Positions 10,525 through 25,500 of a DNA stretch of 64,000 nucleotides are shown here, one piece after another (within the stretch, counting starts at the first letter, position 1; every line of letters starts with the position of its first letter). The stretch lies in assembly GCF_963678975.1 (NCBI RefSeq), contig NC_089276.1:7465098-7529097 (forward strand), written 5' to 3'. This DNA comes from Dysidea avara (Eukaryota > Porifera > Demospongiae > Dictyoceratida > Dysideidae). The notes beneath the pieces were generated by a model. It was given only the letters and a program-made list of their open reading frames with translations, made no database searches and was not told the DNA's origin. The position numbers and the translations under genes are program-made.

Positions 10525-13500
10525 CTGCAAAAATATACAGCTTAAATTATCTAAAGTTTTATCTTAAGACACTTACCGATAGTACCATATTAATACAACT
10601 ACTCCAACTATTATTATTGCTATCACTACAATGACAGCAATAGTGACTCCAACTGCTATCCCAACTGTGTTGTCATCATCATCTGAGGAAGCTGTCCTCT
10701 CCATTGCAATGTAATCATTATCAACTATCAGTGGACCATCCTCCTGTAAAATAGATACATCATCTGTTGTGTTGGTGTGTATACTGTGGATATCAAGTAA
10801 GGCAGGGGCACAAAAAGGTAGTTTCCAAGAAAACTGAATAATATATGTTTTAAAAAATTTTAATTGGATTGAAGGCACTTTTGTGCTTGATTGTATACAA
10901 AACCAATACTGCAAAGGTACCAAGAAGACATTGTGAGACTGGCCATGGTTTCTGGTCAATTATTGTTGTAAGAAAATGCAAACCTCCATGATCCTTAATA
11001 TACAGTACTACTAATATACAGTACTACTGTACTGTATGATATGCTACATATATTCTCACCACACGTCCAGTATCAGACTGTAGTCTAGCATAGTGGAACA
11101 CTCCATATGAGGTACTCTCAGATAATCTTCTGTTGACATAATCTGTTCCATCAGGTCCTACAGTGGTCTCTCCACCACCAACAACAAATGTTAATGGTAC
11201 ATCTTCTATATTGTTCCACACTGTTGCAGTATAGACACCATCTCTACCAGGATAAGCAGGTGGTAGCTGATCATTATTCCCAGTGATAATATCCCTTGGA
11301 GCGTTGTTAATCTCATCCCCAGATACTACAATAACTCCATAAATGCTGAAAACATAAAGCACTGTTACTATCCTATAAGTATGTTGTAAATTACACATGT
11401 ACATACAAGTTTTTACACAAAACTCCTATACCATAATAGCCACGATGCAATCATGCACATTATGAAATAACCCACTTCAGCTCTCCAGTTTCAACTTGAT
11501 GAGGTGGTGGTAGTACTACAGTGATAGTGGTAGTAGTAGGTGCACGAGGTGGAGACAATGTAGGAGGAGGTGTTATGGGAGCAGGAGGTACTGCAAGGAG
11601 TGCACTCAGTAACATGCTTAAATGTTGTCCATTACAACAGAAAACACATACAAATGTGAGTACCACATTTATAAAGTATATGGATACACAGAGATGCAGT
11701 GCAAATGTTATGGGATACTTATTTTAGATTTCAGTGATGAAATGAAGCTCTGAATATAAACACTAGTTAGGGCCATGTGATCATTAGGTTATTGACATTA
11801 TATTCATCAGGGGTGTACCCAGGGGGGTTTCAGGAAACCCGTTTGGATTTTACACACTACTTGAAACATTAAGAAATTGAAACTTCAGGTTTCCAGAATC
11901 TGGAATCTATCATGCAACAGGATGCATGAAATTTGGCACAGTACTAGGACAGGTCCTCAGAAAGATTTTTGGATATAGGGTCATCCCAGATTTTACTTTT
12001 GGTGACCTTTATGGCCACTTGTTTATTGAAAATTAGCCATTTTATCTTTATCTCCATTAAGCTTCAATTTAATTGTTAAAATCTGCCATAAAATTGAAGA
12101 TCTCACTCTAGGAAACAACTACCGTATAGCTGGTAATTTTCGAAAGGTTTTTATTTTCGGATATTTCGAAGAGCCCCTTCTCTTCGAAAATAAATTCCCA
12201 CGTCCGGTTGTTTTACGAAAATAAATTCCCACAAGTGAAAGCAACCGTCCAACTTTTGGCAATTCTTTCGTGTATTCCTCGAATTTTAGCTCAGTATTGC
12301 TGATGATAATGGGTAAACTGTATCATTACTGTACCAATAACCAGCAAACAGGTGATCCAGAATGGGGATTGATGCCGTCTACTCTAGAATCTATGGTAGG
12401 ATAGCTAGCTATGATCAAGCGTGATGGTGCCAGTGAATTCACTCCACCCGAGACTCACTCAGTCTTCTCTACAGTGCACAGGAATGGGGATTATTCGTTA
12501 TTCCATCAGTAAGTCAATTTTCGGCAAACATTCACGCTTCCTCATAATTTGTGACACAAATTTCCGTTTATTTGAAATCCATCCGGACTTCGAAACATGC
12601 ACTCTTTGAAATTAAAATCTTTCGAAATTAAGATTTTGCTTCTTGTGCGAAAATTTCTGTTTCGAAAATAACCCACTATATGGTATTTTATTCTCAAGTT
12701 ACAGTCACTTTTGTAAACCATAAAGTACCTTTAATTCACCCCCCACGCACTTATGATATAAGGCTGGTTTCAATGCCTTACTGGTACTATTTAGATCTGC
12801 TAACACTGAGGTAGATGTATACTACATACCACAAACCCTATATGTTTATCTGTTGCCATGGAAACTTCACCATTGGGCCATACAACAATATTCAGCATAA
12901 ATTTCCTAGCATGCACCCTGCAGCTTCCTATGGGTGTGGGCTCGGTTTCCATTATTGCATAAATGTGTATGCCTAGAAGCCAGGGAAGCTTACCAGTATA
13001 CCTACAAACTCTGCTGTTCATGCCTGTACATATTTCTCTGCTTTTAACATTAAAAAACTGCTTATTTGGGTGAGAAACAAAATATAAATGACAGAACAAA
13101 GCAGCAACAGACTATGTAGCTATTGATATAAGTGTGGATACTTACCGTTTTCTAAGAAAGTTTTCCTGATTGTAAATGATGGCAAGTCCTTCTCAAGGCC
13201 AGAAGATTATGCACTTGGTTATTAAAATACTTTTTACAGCAATCATGAGTTTTACGTGACAATTCACTAATACCACAAAGAGCAATCAAATGTTGTGATG
13301 AATGGAAGTCACAAGGGCACACAGAAGGCATGGAATTTAGTGAAAGCAATGATACACAGCTTTCCCTATTTTTATGTCACTGAAACATGACAAGTTTCCA
13401 GATCATCACTACAGGTAATCACTGAGTCATACAATCCTAGGCTAGAACAGCAGAGTGAGCAAGTAACTATGATGGAAGCACACAGACACAGTCAGCCGAA

Positions 13501-16500
13501 GCAGTCCAACTATGTATATTATAAACAAATATGGCAGGGTTTGCTCAATATACGTAGTTGTGTCTTCTTATGTAACACTAGGTAGTAGATACAAAAGCAA
13601 GTTTTTAGAATTGTGAAGTGGTTTTAACAAAACTTGACTGCTGTGATTTAGAACTGAACTTATGCAACTGCACTGACATGCAACTGCACTGACATGTAGC
13701 TAACACTGCATGCACTTTCATGTAGCTAACATTAATTATGTTTTAAAATTAGTGGCTTTAGTTAACAATATAACAGCGTCAGAGACCTGACTAAAGATAG
13801 TTGAACGTGGTCTAGAGTTTAAAAGTGTCCAAACAGATAAGTTGCCAAAGAGTACTAGTTTTTATGTAGTGTAGGCCTGAGCCTATTATGCTCAAAATTT
13901 TACCTATTATTCTTTCCAGAATTTCCCAAAAAATTCTCCTATTATTCTTTTTGTTATTCTTGTATCTAGCCTATTATTCCATAATTATTCTCACTCAGTA
14001 TTATATATCTGTGGCTAGTTGCTTAGTTTTCAAGATGCTGCTATAAGTAGTTTTGTCCGAATTATTAATAGCCACTTTATGAAGCATTCCACCTTACACA
14101 TTTTTTTAATATCCATAATAGTTACAGCTGACTTAGAATAGCTAGCTACAGTTATAATTCAAGTATATTTAATTATTAGTGTATTATAATAATAATTATG
14201 CTGTAACTACTGTATAGCTGGTAAGTTAGGTAGATAATAATGCTCAAAGAATTGAAGAAGATGCACTGGTATAAGATGTACAAGTTTCAGAATTGCAGAT
14301 AATCATGTAGTTAAATCTCTGATGCTGGCTGCAGATTGTTAACATGAAACGATCTGACTGCTCTATTAGAGTATTTGAGCATTCTATTAGAGTATATCGA
14401 TCTTTCAGAGGCTTTTCAGTTCCTTTCAGCCAGCACTCCTGTCAGCTTTATATCATTTGTAGTAGCTTAACTCTTTCTTCTAGGCAATCAAGAAGAGACA
14501 CGTTACCTAATTCCACCGATTATTCCCGTGGTTGTCCGATTATTCTAAAATTATGCCTGTAACCATCGTATTATTTCGGAATTATTCTCACGAAATTGGT
14601 CACCTATTATTCTCAAGACTATGCCAGCATAATAGGCGCAGGCTTAATGTAGTGTAAAACATTAATATAGGATGCATTTAGAATTCTCTTAAATCAAATA
14701 GGTCATTAGGTTTCCATAGCAACAGACAAACATGTGTGTTCCTATAGCAACAACTATATGATCTAAGGTTTACCATGTCTAAATGGTACAGTTTTTAGCA
14801 GGGGCATCAGAGTAAATGTGAAAGTGGTAAGACTTAGTCTAAGGGGGTCTTGGGGGGCATGCCTTCAGAAATTTTTGAAAGTGCACACTCTGAGATGTTA
14901 TCTGAAGGAAGCTTTGGGCTGGAGCATGGTATGAATGGTGCTAGCTAGCTGGCCTGACAAGTGTTCAATGATAAAACTGTTCAGTGATCAAAAAGTACCT
15001 TTTAAACACTTAAATCTTACCATTTGAGATTATTATTATGAGACAAACTGTAAGGAATGTTTCCAAAGTAGACACAAACACAAATTTAAACATAGCTATA
15101 ATTAGAGGCACTTAATACGGATAAAGTAGACATGAAGCTGTTCTGAGTGAAAAACAGGTTAGATAAGTGTTGTTTCTGGTCAATTGTTGCCATTAAATAT
15201 ATGCTAAGTATTCCATGTTCACTACTTTTAGTTTTAGCTTTATCAAGTTTGCAAATTTTTTTATTTCAGCCAAAAAGTGGTAAGGCTCTGGCCTCACTGG
15301 TCACACCTACTCTGATTCCCTTGGTTTTTAGCATTAAAACAAGCCTCACACCATTAGTGTGTGGATGGGTGAAATGACAGCACTGTACAACAACAGAGGA
15401 GGCCGGAAGCGTGCACATGATTCCAATGGTTTTGTGTTGAAAAGCGCATTGAACCTCCGTGGGTACTGAAATATCTTTTGATTGATGAAGTATGACGAAT
15501 AAATGGTAATGGCACATTAAACCCCAATAAATCCCACCAAAAAGGGTAGTTTTTTAAGACTTAGGCAACCCAGAAATCACGTGAGATCTTGTGCCAGGCC
15601 ATGGATGCAGTAAAATCTTTGTTGTTGAGTGAGGAAGATGAATAGAGGAATCCCACTTGAGAAATAGTATGAATAGACACCCAAGAAGTCATTGTACTCA
15701 GTATACTCCATGAATAATAGTGGTGTGTGCCCTGTTACAAGATTAGACAAGACTGGGAAAACTCTCAGCAGAACAAAACCAGCAATATCCCTCCCTGAAG
15801 AAGGTTAGAGAGTAGTATCACAGCCACCATTCAATGCTGTTGCCCTTCTTCAATACTATTCCACTGTACAATCTCATAAATTAACATGAAAAAAGTTTCG
15901 TAGCGCTTATTACGCTTCCAACCTCCTCTAGTACAACAACTTAAAACAATTGTAACTTATAAATAAAACATGCTATCAACTTCAAACAAAAACCAAGTTG
16001 TTTCTTAGAATTAGATCTTTATTTCTATGGCAGATTTTAATCATTTACTTGATGTCTGAGGGAGACATAGGCAAAAATGACTAATTTTCAGTAGAAAATG
16101 GCTGTAAAAGTCACCAAAGGTCAAATTTTCGATGGCCCTATATCCAAAAATATGGAGTAACCTATGATGTACTACTGTACAAAGTTTCATGCTTTTATCA
16201 TCAAAAGTACAAATCTGCTGTACTATATATAATATAATATTGTTCTGAACTATGATTTTGCGATGAAAATATTGAGATACTCTAATAAAGTAGTCAGGCT
16301 ACTCTAATATAGCAGTCATTTAGCTGTGGTGGAAACCCCTTTCTGCTTACACCCTCGATGACACTTATCAAAATGCATGACATGCATGTAGCTTTTCTCA
16401 GCCCGACAAGCACCAATAATTATATTAATTGACTTACCAGATGAGTTAGTTCTGTCAATTATCTCTATTTCTATAGGAGCATCACTAACACCTTCTCCTC

Positions 16501-19500
16501 TCACTGACATATGGATAGAATAATTTGTGAAAGTGTTTAGTCCAGACAGATTTAGGCTAAGCATATCCACAGGTACTTCAACTGCAACAAAGCCATCATT
16601 TGATATGTTAGGTGACAATTGGATCATGGGTGGGTTTGCTCTGTGATATATGATATACTGTGTCAATTGACTGTTGGGATACTGAGGATGATTCCAGCTG
16701 ATGTAAATTGATTCCAGAGAGGATGCCACAGCAGTGAGGTCTTGAACAGCTGTAGGTGCTGTGAAATAATCAATGGCATAATACACTGCAACAGTACACT
16801 AATGTATCAATTCTGAGATTCTAAACACCAGTATGTAAAATTTTTGAGGGATTGTTTAATCAGGTAAAGACATTGGTTAAAGGTCATTATCCAGCTATAC
16901 AAGTGTGTAATTATTGCTGGGTATACTGCAGCAATGGGTGGAGAATCGTGTTAATAATGTAACTATAGTGGTAATCAACAGCAGCCACAACAGTATAACA
17001 GTAACCCATTGACCTTCAGATCATGCATTAGTAGTATATATCAGCAGAACACTCTAACTACTGAACTACTGCTTCCCAACTGGTTGAGATGAGACTATAT
17101 TTTACAACAATGCCACATCAAAGCTATATACTGTAATTAATTCTGAAGGTTTCTTGGAGAAAGCACAATGCTTATACGTATCAACAATGAACCAGAATAG
17201 GAAAGTATATATTATGTTGTTGAAAATTACCCTACTATGCAGCAAAACATTTCACTACAGCATTGGGGAATTCATGCGAAAGAGTCATTAGTGTCATTCA
17301 GGCTGCGATACTGTCAAATAAAATTAATGCCAATTGCATTTTCACTTTGTCACCAAATGTTTTACTTGTCATTTATTCAGCTACACTGTACTGTATAGTA
17401 TACACACACCAGACTATTCACCCAAGTGGTATACAATTTTGATCCACTCCTGTGGTGTGGTATACACTTAAATACTACCTAGTAACATAAACGATGAAAG
17501 TTTGGAGTGATTAAAGTTTGGAGAATTTGGCGAACAAGGAAATTCACCAACCTTTATTCATCAATTAGCTATACAGTGTATTGTTCTATAATTGTGCTAT
17601 AATAAGCTGTATGGCAAATTTGCCAAACTTTTGTCTGCCAACGTGCTTTAAATGCTGATTCGCCAAACTCACAACAAACTTTCGTCCTTTACGGTATATG
17701 GATTGTACCTGCACCAGAAGTTTGATCCATAATTTCAACAGGTCCACTACTGATATTGTACCTCATATTAACAGTTGTGATGGTGATGGTATAGTTAGTA
17801 AAGTAAAGAGCATTAGGCACATTGTAACTTCCTTGTCCTTGGTCCAACGTGATACTAGATGAGCCATTATATAATGGTCCTATAGTATAAGCTGAAGAGA
17901 ATGAGTAATACAAAATTTGATAATATGATCCATTATCTGGTGATGGAGGTGTCCAAGTGATAGCATACGTCCCACTGGTGTCATTGAATGGAGTGAACTG
18001 TGTCTGCAAATCTGCAACTGAATCCGGAGCTGAAAAAGAAAACAATAATATCATTAGGTAATACACATGCATGACTAAACATTTGAAGTGCATACTAACC
18101 ATAGCATTAGTTGACCAAATTAAACTTACCATCTTCATCAGTAGGGCTCATAGCAGTTACAAGATCTCCTAGGCCTGCTCCAGTCCTTCCTCTCACCTCA
18201 ACAGTGTAGTTAGTATTAATAGATAAATCATTAATAGTGTACCACAGCGTATCAGGACCAGTGATGTTCACTCTCATTCCATTACTAACACAATCACCCA
18301 CTGAGGTTGGGACATAACAGAGTTCATAACCAGAGAGGACACCTCGATCACACGATGGTCTATCCCAAGTGACCACCAGGGTAGTTGAGTTACGAGGTAT
18401 CCCTGGATAGTTTACTGTGAGGTTATTGGGTGCCAGTGGAGCTGGGGAATTGGAAAAGCATAGAAGTAGTAACTATATACATTAGCATTAATATGATGTA
18501 AAATGCATGTATAGTACGGTTATCATGGGGATATCTCAATGGCTGAAAAGTTTGAAACAGCATTGCTATGTTTTAACCAGTCAAATGTAATGAACTGTTA
18601 TAGGTTCAATTACTCTAATAGAACAACCATTTGGAGTTGGGCTTCACCTACAATACAGACATACAATTTGAAAGTTACTCACTGTCTTCTCTTGTTAAAA
18701 ATGTGCCATTCTCAAGAGGGCCTTCACCAACAGAAGTGGCAGGAAATATTGAATATTTGTAATGTCTGTTGCCAACTAAAAATGGAATACATCAAAATTA
18801 ATAATCATGTGAGTGATGAAATGGTGCTGTATCCCACAGTTCACACAGGTACACAAAAAAAGGCTCAACCAAGTTCCCTCATGGAAAACACCAGAATACA
18901 GTACCAGTTGCATAAAAACACATTGACAAAGCAAAATGTAGCTACATAAAGTGAAGGGAAACAGAGCTCCAGAAGATGACATGCAGTATTAATTTTGTTT
19001 AGTGGATACATCATGGAAACACTATTGTGTGCCCAATTTCTTTTTAATTCATGACATACACTATGGGAGTGTGTCTCAATCTATAAAAAAACAGCCAAGC
19101 TGTGAAAAAAGGGTGTAACTTCCAAAAAAAGCCATGATGAATAAAGATGTGAATTCCAAGGTGGCAGCCAAGAAATGGCTGTGATGGTAGGTTAATGGCA
19201 AAAATTTTAACAATGACAATTCAGGTGAATTTGTGTTGCCTTCTCCTAGGAATCGGCACCAAATTCACCTGAATTGTCGTTATTAAAATTTTTGCCATTA
19301 ACCTACCATCACAGCCATTTCTTGGCCGCCACCTTGGATTTCACATCTTCTTTCTACCCTAGCTTTTTTGGAGGCCGCACCCTTTTTTTACAGCTTGGCT
19401 GTTTTTCTATAGATATCACATCTTTTTGTATTTGTATACTCCAAAGCCAGCCTAAGGAGAAGACATCAAGACCTGAATTCTATGGATACTTTTTTTATAA

Positions 19501-22500
19501 AGATGCATTTTTTTACAAAAAAATAATACTGTATGAAAATTATCACATGTTCTCTCTCCTACAGGTAAACTACTTTGTAGCAGAAATCTCCACAAGGTAA
19601 CTTGTTTGTAGCTGAAGTCTACAGGGTGACTCGTTTGTTGCTAAACTCTCTACAGGGTGATTTGTTGGTAGCTGAACTCTCTATAGGGTGACTTATTTGT
19701 AACTGAACTCTCTCCAGGGTGACTTGTTTGTAGCTGAACTCTCACCAGGATGACTTATTTGTAACTGAACTCTCTCCAGGGTAACTTATTTGTAACTGAA
19801 CTCACTACAGGGTGACTTGTTCGTAGTTTAACACTCTCCAGGATGGCTTATTTGTAACTGAACTTACTACAGGGTGACTTGTTTGTAGTTGAACTATCTA
19901 CAGGGTGATTTGATTATAGCTGAAGTCTACAGGGTGACATGTATTGCTGAACCCTGTCTTGTCTGTAGTTAAACTTCCTACAGGTGACTTATTTGTATCC
20001 GAACTCACCACAGGGTGACTGGTTCATAGTTTAACTCTCTCCAGGGTGACTTATTTGTAACTAAACTCACTACAGGGTGATTTGATTGTAGCTGAAGTCT
20101 ACAGAGTGACTTGTATTGCTGAACCCTCTTCAGGGTGTCTTGTTTGTAGTTAAACTCTCTACAGGGTGACTTATTTGTAACTGAACTCACTACAGGGTGA
20201 CTTGTTTGTAGTTGAACTATCTACAGGGTGACTTATTTGTAACTGAACTCTCTACAGGGTAATTTGTTTGTAGCTGAACTCTCTCCCGGGTAACTTGTTT
20301 GTAGCTGAACTCTCTACAGGGTGATTTGTTTGTAGCTGAACTCTCTCCAGGGTGACATATTTGTAACTGAACTCACTACAGGGTGACTTGTTTGTAGTTG
20401 AACTCTCTACAGAGTGACTTATTTGTAACCGAACTCTCTACAGGGTGATTTGTTGGTAACTGAACTCTCTCCAGGATGATTTGTTTGTAGTTGAAGTCCA
20501 CAGGGTGACTTGTATGAACTCTCTACAGGTGACTTGTTTGTAACTGAACTCTCTACAGGGTGATTTTTTTGTAGTTGAACTCTCTACAGGGTGACTTGAT
20601 TGTAGTTGAACTCTTCTTTTGGGTAACTTGTTGTTAGCTGAGCTCTCTACATGGTGACTTGATTGTAGCCGAACGTTCAAATATTATGGAGCTGAATGTT
20701 CTATTAGGGTGACTGCACTATTAGAGTATCTCGATCGCGCACGTACAGTGGTTTTTATCTGATTCTTTATAAACCACTGAAAGCTTGTTCTAAAACAATT
20801 AATCTACCTCTGATTCCATAAACTAGTTTGCCTGGTAGCGTGACAAGTATAATACTTTTTATTAACAAAACTTGATCATGTGATTTTTACTAATAGTTGC
20901 CGTTTTTGTTATAACTCCATGACTGTTAATGCGATTTCTTTCAAACCACAAAAGGTTTGCACTATGATAGTTACTCCATATACAGACCGATTTTCAAGTA
21001 ATTCTGTCAAGCGTTTTACCCTGGAGGCGTAACAACAAATCGCCTTTGGATTTTTGAAAGTTGTGCATAACTCCCTTGGTCTTTGTCTAATCTGTACCAA
21101 AATTGGTCTATACATGTGCAGTATTACGTATATGTTCCTACTGCCCTTCAAATTTTAAGTAAATCGACCAAAGCACGCACGAGTTATTACAATTTTTCTA
21201 AAGTGTGCGAGACGAAGAAGAAAAAGATTAAAAAGAAAAATACAAAGAAAATAAGACAAACATTGAAGGCGTGTATATCAGTGATGGATGGGCGGATTCA
21301 CCTTAAAGTTGGAATGGGAGGTGCCCTACCCTGAGGGAGTTCCCACAGCAAAAATGGTTAATTTCTGTCCTGCCATTATCAGGCTACGGATGTGTGAAAA
21401 TGGCATTTTCTTGGTTCCTGTAAAACACACACTTGTCTGTTGCGCGCCCACACAAGCTGTACTTGGCTGCACGATACACTACCGTGTGTCTTGATATTGT
21501 TTAGGTCACTCTTATTTCTGCTCCTGTCCTTCACTCAAAACTACTTTTGCCCAGATGATGCAGATGATGATAATGATGATGATGATTTTTACAGAGATGC
21601 CCAGTTTTAATACGTTGAGACCTTTTAAAACCACAATTCAGCATTTATGTTGGCACAACCATTCAATAAACTGCATGGAAGCATGTACATGCTTTATCTA
21701 AAGTATTTCAAATTTAAAGGAAACAACGTAAGTCATATTTAAGGCTTACATGTACAAAGGAAAATGATATCTGAACTAAAACAGCTGAGCTGAGAAAAAC
21801 AGTGCAGTCTTAATAAATGTGATATCAAATATTACAGAATTGACTGCAGTGATAACATTTACTGCAGTGATATCATTATTGTTGGCATTATTGCTAAGGC
21901 AGCCATTTGTTGTCCACCACATTTTAAAACCACATCCTTTTATTCACAACATTAGTATACAAAGTTGTACCAGCTTGACTGTTTCAATTCTTCTAACCTA
22001 GTCCATCTAATATAGTTATAGTAGGGGCTTCACTGGTTCCACTAAAGTTAGCAAAGTTATTCATCATTTCAGAATCCGATGGATCATCTCCACAACCACC
22101 ATCAAGTATCAGTTGAAACTCAACACGATAGTAACGAATGAATCCATTAGGATCTGATGGAGGGTCCCAGGATATCATCACAGCAATGGTATCATCCGAG
22201 TCAGTGACATTTGTGACTACTACATTCTGTACTGGATCACTGGGAACTAGGACAATGTACATAACAGTACATGTAATATCTACTTACAGTGTATACATCA
22301 AGTAGACTCACTTGATTCAAGAGTCATAATCATGGTGGTATCATTGACATCACTTTCCCCAACTTGGTTATTCGTTGTTACTGTAAATATGTACAGCTCA
22401 AACTCATTCAGTCCAGTGATGTTATGCTCCTATGCAAAGAAACAGTCACCATTGCACCAAATTCATCCTTTAGGATGTTGTATACTACCACAAAATTTGT

Positions 22501-25500
22501 CTTAATTTCCAAAACACCATATATATAAAGAACTTTGTGTGGGAGGATCAAAGCAAAAAAGTGCTCTATATTCACCATACAAGCACAAGTGTTCTATATT
22601 GGGCAGTTATAGAACACCTTATAGATCCACAGTTCTATGACAAGTAGTTATAAAACTGACAGGCCTATTTGCAGGCTGATAGCCTGTACTGTGCTGGCTG
22701 ACCAGTCAGCCCAACCAGTAAGAGGAGAACCACTGGATTTAATTTATAGACACACTTGAAGGTTTCGATGATGGTTGCTTGCAGTCACAGTACCACAATC
22801 AAAAACTTTTAGTTGTTGAGAAGACAGACTATACTCACAAAACGACTAATGCAGGTGCAACACAGGCAAAATGCCTATTTTACCGATGATAACACTACTC
22901 CGTGAGTTTCTAATCGTTTTGTGTGTCTTGTGCGTATTTGAAGTTGCCAGTTCTCTATACCAGATAAAGCACTGCCTTCCCTCGTGCTGTACGGGAAATG
23001 TAGCACTCTAAGAGTGGTCTTGAGATGAAATATAGCCCACTCTTTTCGTGCTATATTTCCTGTACAGCACTTGCGGCAGTGCTTTATATAATACATATAT
23101 ATATATATATATATACACGTACAAATGTAATTGCATTATTCCCTGCCAGAGTATCCACTGTACAAGTAGCCAACAGCCAAGTTATCCATCATTTTAGATT
23201 ATCATAGCTCTTCAAGAGGAATCTGTATCAGGGAAGGTCCAATAGAGGTTCTATTCAAAATTTCTTTGATGAATGCACAGAGGTATGTTAAGGCTTAAAA
23301 CTAGCTAAACTGAGAAAAAATTGACAGTATAGGTCTTCATCCGAGGTGTACAGCCACATCTAGCCATCTCCATGAAGTTAGCCAGAGCTCCATCACAGTT
23401 CAGATTGCTCATACAGCTCACCACTGGGCTTGGTAAAAGCAGCTTGCAAAGGCAGACTATTTACTCTAACTCAGGTAAACTTTTGACTCCAAAATTTGAG
23501 AGTGTAATCATAGTGTTTGTGATAAAATATCAAACCTGCTGTCATCCATTATACATTTATATGTTTTATTATTAACTAAACACACTATTGCTTATTGCAC
23601 ATGCAACTACATACCATTTCTGTCACATTAATAACCATCATGTAGTCACTAGACATGCTATCATTTTGTTGATAGTAGATGTTGTATGATAATGTGATCC
23701 CATTTTGTTCTCTAGCCATAACTGGACCCCAACTGAGTTCCACTGTAGTAGGATCAATATTCCTCACATCTAGATCAGTTACTGATCCACTGGGTACTGT
23801 TGGGAAAGACAAAAAGTACATATACACCTATAATAATACATGCACAGAGAAGTATGATATTGAAATTCACATAGGAAATTCATGCTTTAATGTATTTCAA
23901 TTAAAACTCTGAAGTCTTGTAACTAACCAGTCCTGGCAGCTACACATATGTACTTTTCACCACAAATGGAACTTTCAATGGTGTCTAGTGCACAATTCAA
24001 GATAATATTTGTGTTTCTAACCATTTTAGATAGTATTCATTGAGGCTGGCTCTATTACAAGTCATCACATGCAGTCACAGGGTGGGAACAGCTATATAAG
24101 TTTTGAACCATTTTAGCCAGTTCCTGCATGGTGTTTACAATGTCATATGGAAAAGTTCTATATATGATCAGAAAACTATGTAATTGCCAAAGCAGACCCA
24201 ATGAGTTGAAGGCAAGGTTAGTGCAGAAATTATTAGATTGATAGTGAAACAATCACTTTTATGATCTGATCACATATTGTATCAACCAACATATTTTATA
24301 CGAAACTACAAAATTAATAAAAAGCTCATTTCACTTAAAATTAAGATTCACTACAAGACACATTGTTAAATCAGAACATAATTAACTCAGACTATACTTA
24401 ATTACGCACTTACTGTCAGGTAATGTTTGTACATTTATAGATGAACTGTAAGGACCAGCTCCTGCTGCAGTATGGGCCCTCACTTCTATAGTGTAGTTAC
24501 CAAACTCCTCTAAGTCTTCTATTAACAAACTGGTATCATCTCCCATTGCAGTGTTGAGTGTTAGTGATCTATCTTCATTAAAGTCTGAAGTGTTGTAGCG
24601 TACTTCATAATGTGTAATGACTCCATGATGATATTGACAAGCTAACTCATTCCAAGTTACATTAATAGTTGTAGTAGTTGGGACTGGAATAGCCACCATT
24701 GGAGCAACAGCAGGAGCTGGAAATGTGGAGAAGAAGAAATGTCATACAAAGATGATCCCAACAAGTCAGGAGTTCATAAACATTGCAAGCCACCTTGTGG
24801 TAATCTTGAGCTCCTGGCACAACCATAAGATATTTTACCTGTAGGAAACTCTATAAGCTACTAGTGGGTATATGTGCAAACAATGGTGTAACTAGTCCAG
24901 AAGGATTGGTTGGGCACCATTGTATGCGTACAAGCTGCAGCAATCAGCATGCTGTAGCTAGGGGGATCTGGGGGCATGCACCCCCCCAGGAAAACGTTTG
25001 AAAATTAGATGCTGAGATTCAGTTTGGTGGCATTTTGCAGCTAATATTTGTTATCTCTAGTAGGACACTAGCTGTACGAATGTTTTGTTAGCATAATAAT
25101 TATAATTAGTTATGCAGCTGTAGGAGGCTTCATATTGCAACTCGTATTGCACAATTTAGCTATAGCTAGCTACGTACAGTGAGTACCTGTCAGTTCCAGT
25201 GCCCTACCAACGTAGGGTACTGGAACTGATTGGTTGGGCCTGTGCCCTACCAGTACCCACCTTAGCTATGCCACTGTGTGCAAAACATTTGTAGGGTAAA
25301 ACTATTTACCATCTACATTTTGGATAGAAGGGCATACAGGGAGAATCATACATGTCAGTATACCATATTACAGTTGCTTTGGACACTAACTACTACTCTA
25401 TCACAATACCTTCCTCCATTGTTCTAACACTAACTGGTGTACTGGGTACACTGGGACAAATATCATTGATGGCAATCACAATAAAACTATAATTCTCCCC

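Larger units (their letters stand above)
19078..21496 (-). mobile_element. Composite satellite-bearing element, copy 2 (inverted)
   Basis: It has the same parts as 6228-9650 in reverse order: palindrome 19078-19413, linker, 31-bp array 19560-20690, the dispersed core with TCTCGATC (20700-20745), then the conserved module ending GTGTGTCTTGATA at about 21496. Parts of the module differ strongly from copy 1, and the nested hAT-like MITE is absent. It lies in the intron between receptor exons 21998 and 18441. Bases 18442-19077 upstream hold only a degenerate core copy (18609); an open frame at 18539-18949 has no domain. Confidence 0.7.

Noticed and set aside
11521..11727. Plus-strand Gly/Val-rich open frame
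   Set aside because: Antisense of the Pro/Thr-rich receptor exon 11476-11590.
12800..13349. Minus-strand frames as extra receptor exons
   Set aside because: No Ig or FN3 pattern and no splice sites in a fitting phase, while exons 16438 and 11476 already join in phase 1.
16960..17075. tRNA gene
   Set aside because: Only A-box-like and weak B-box-like strings are present; no acceptor, anticodon or T stem can be drawn.
18539..18949. 136-codon plus-strand open frame
   Set aside because: No domain, opposite to and inside the receptor intron, and it contains a dispersed core copy. Composition is like that of the surrounding intron.
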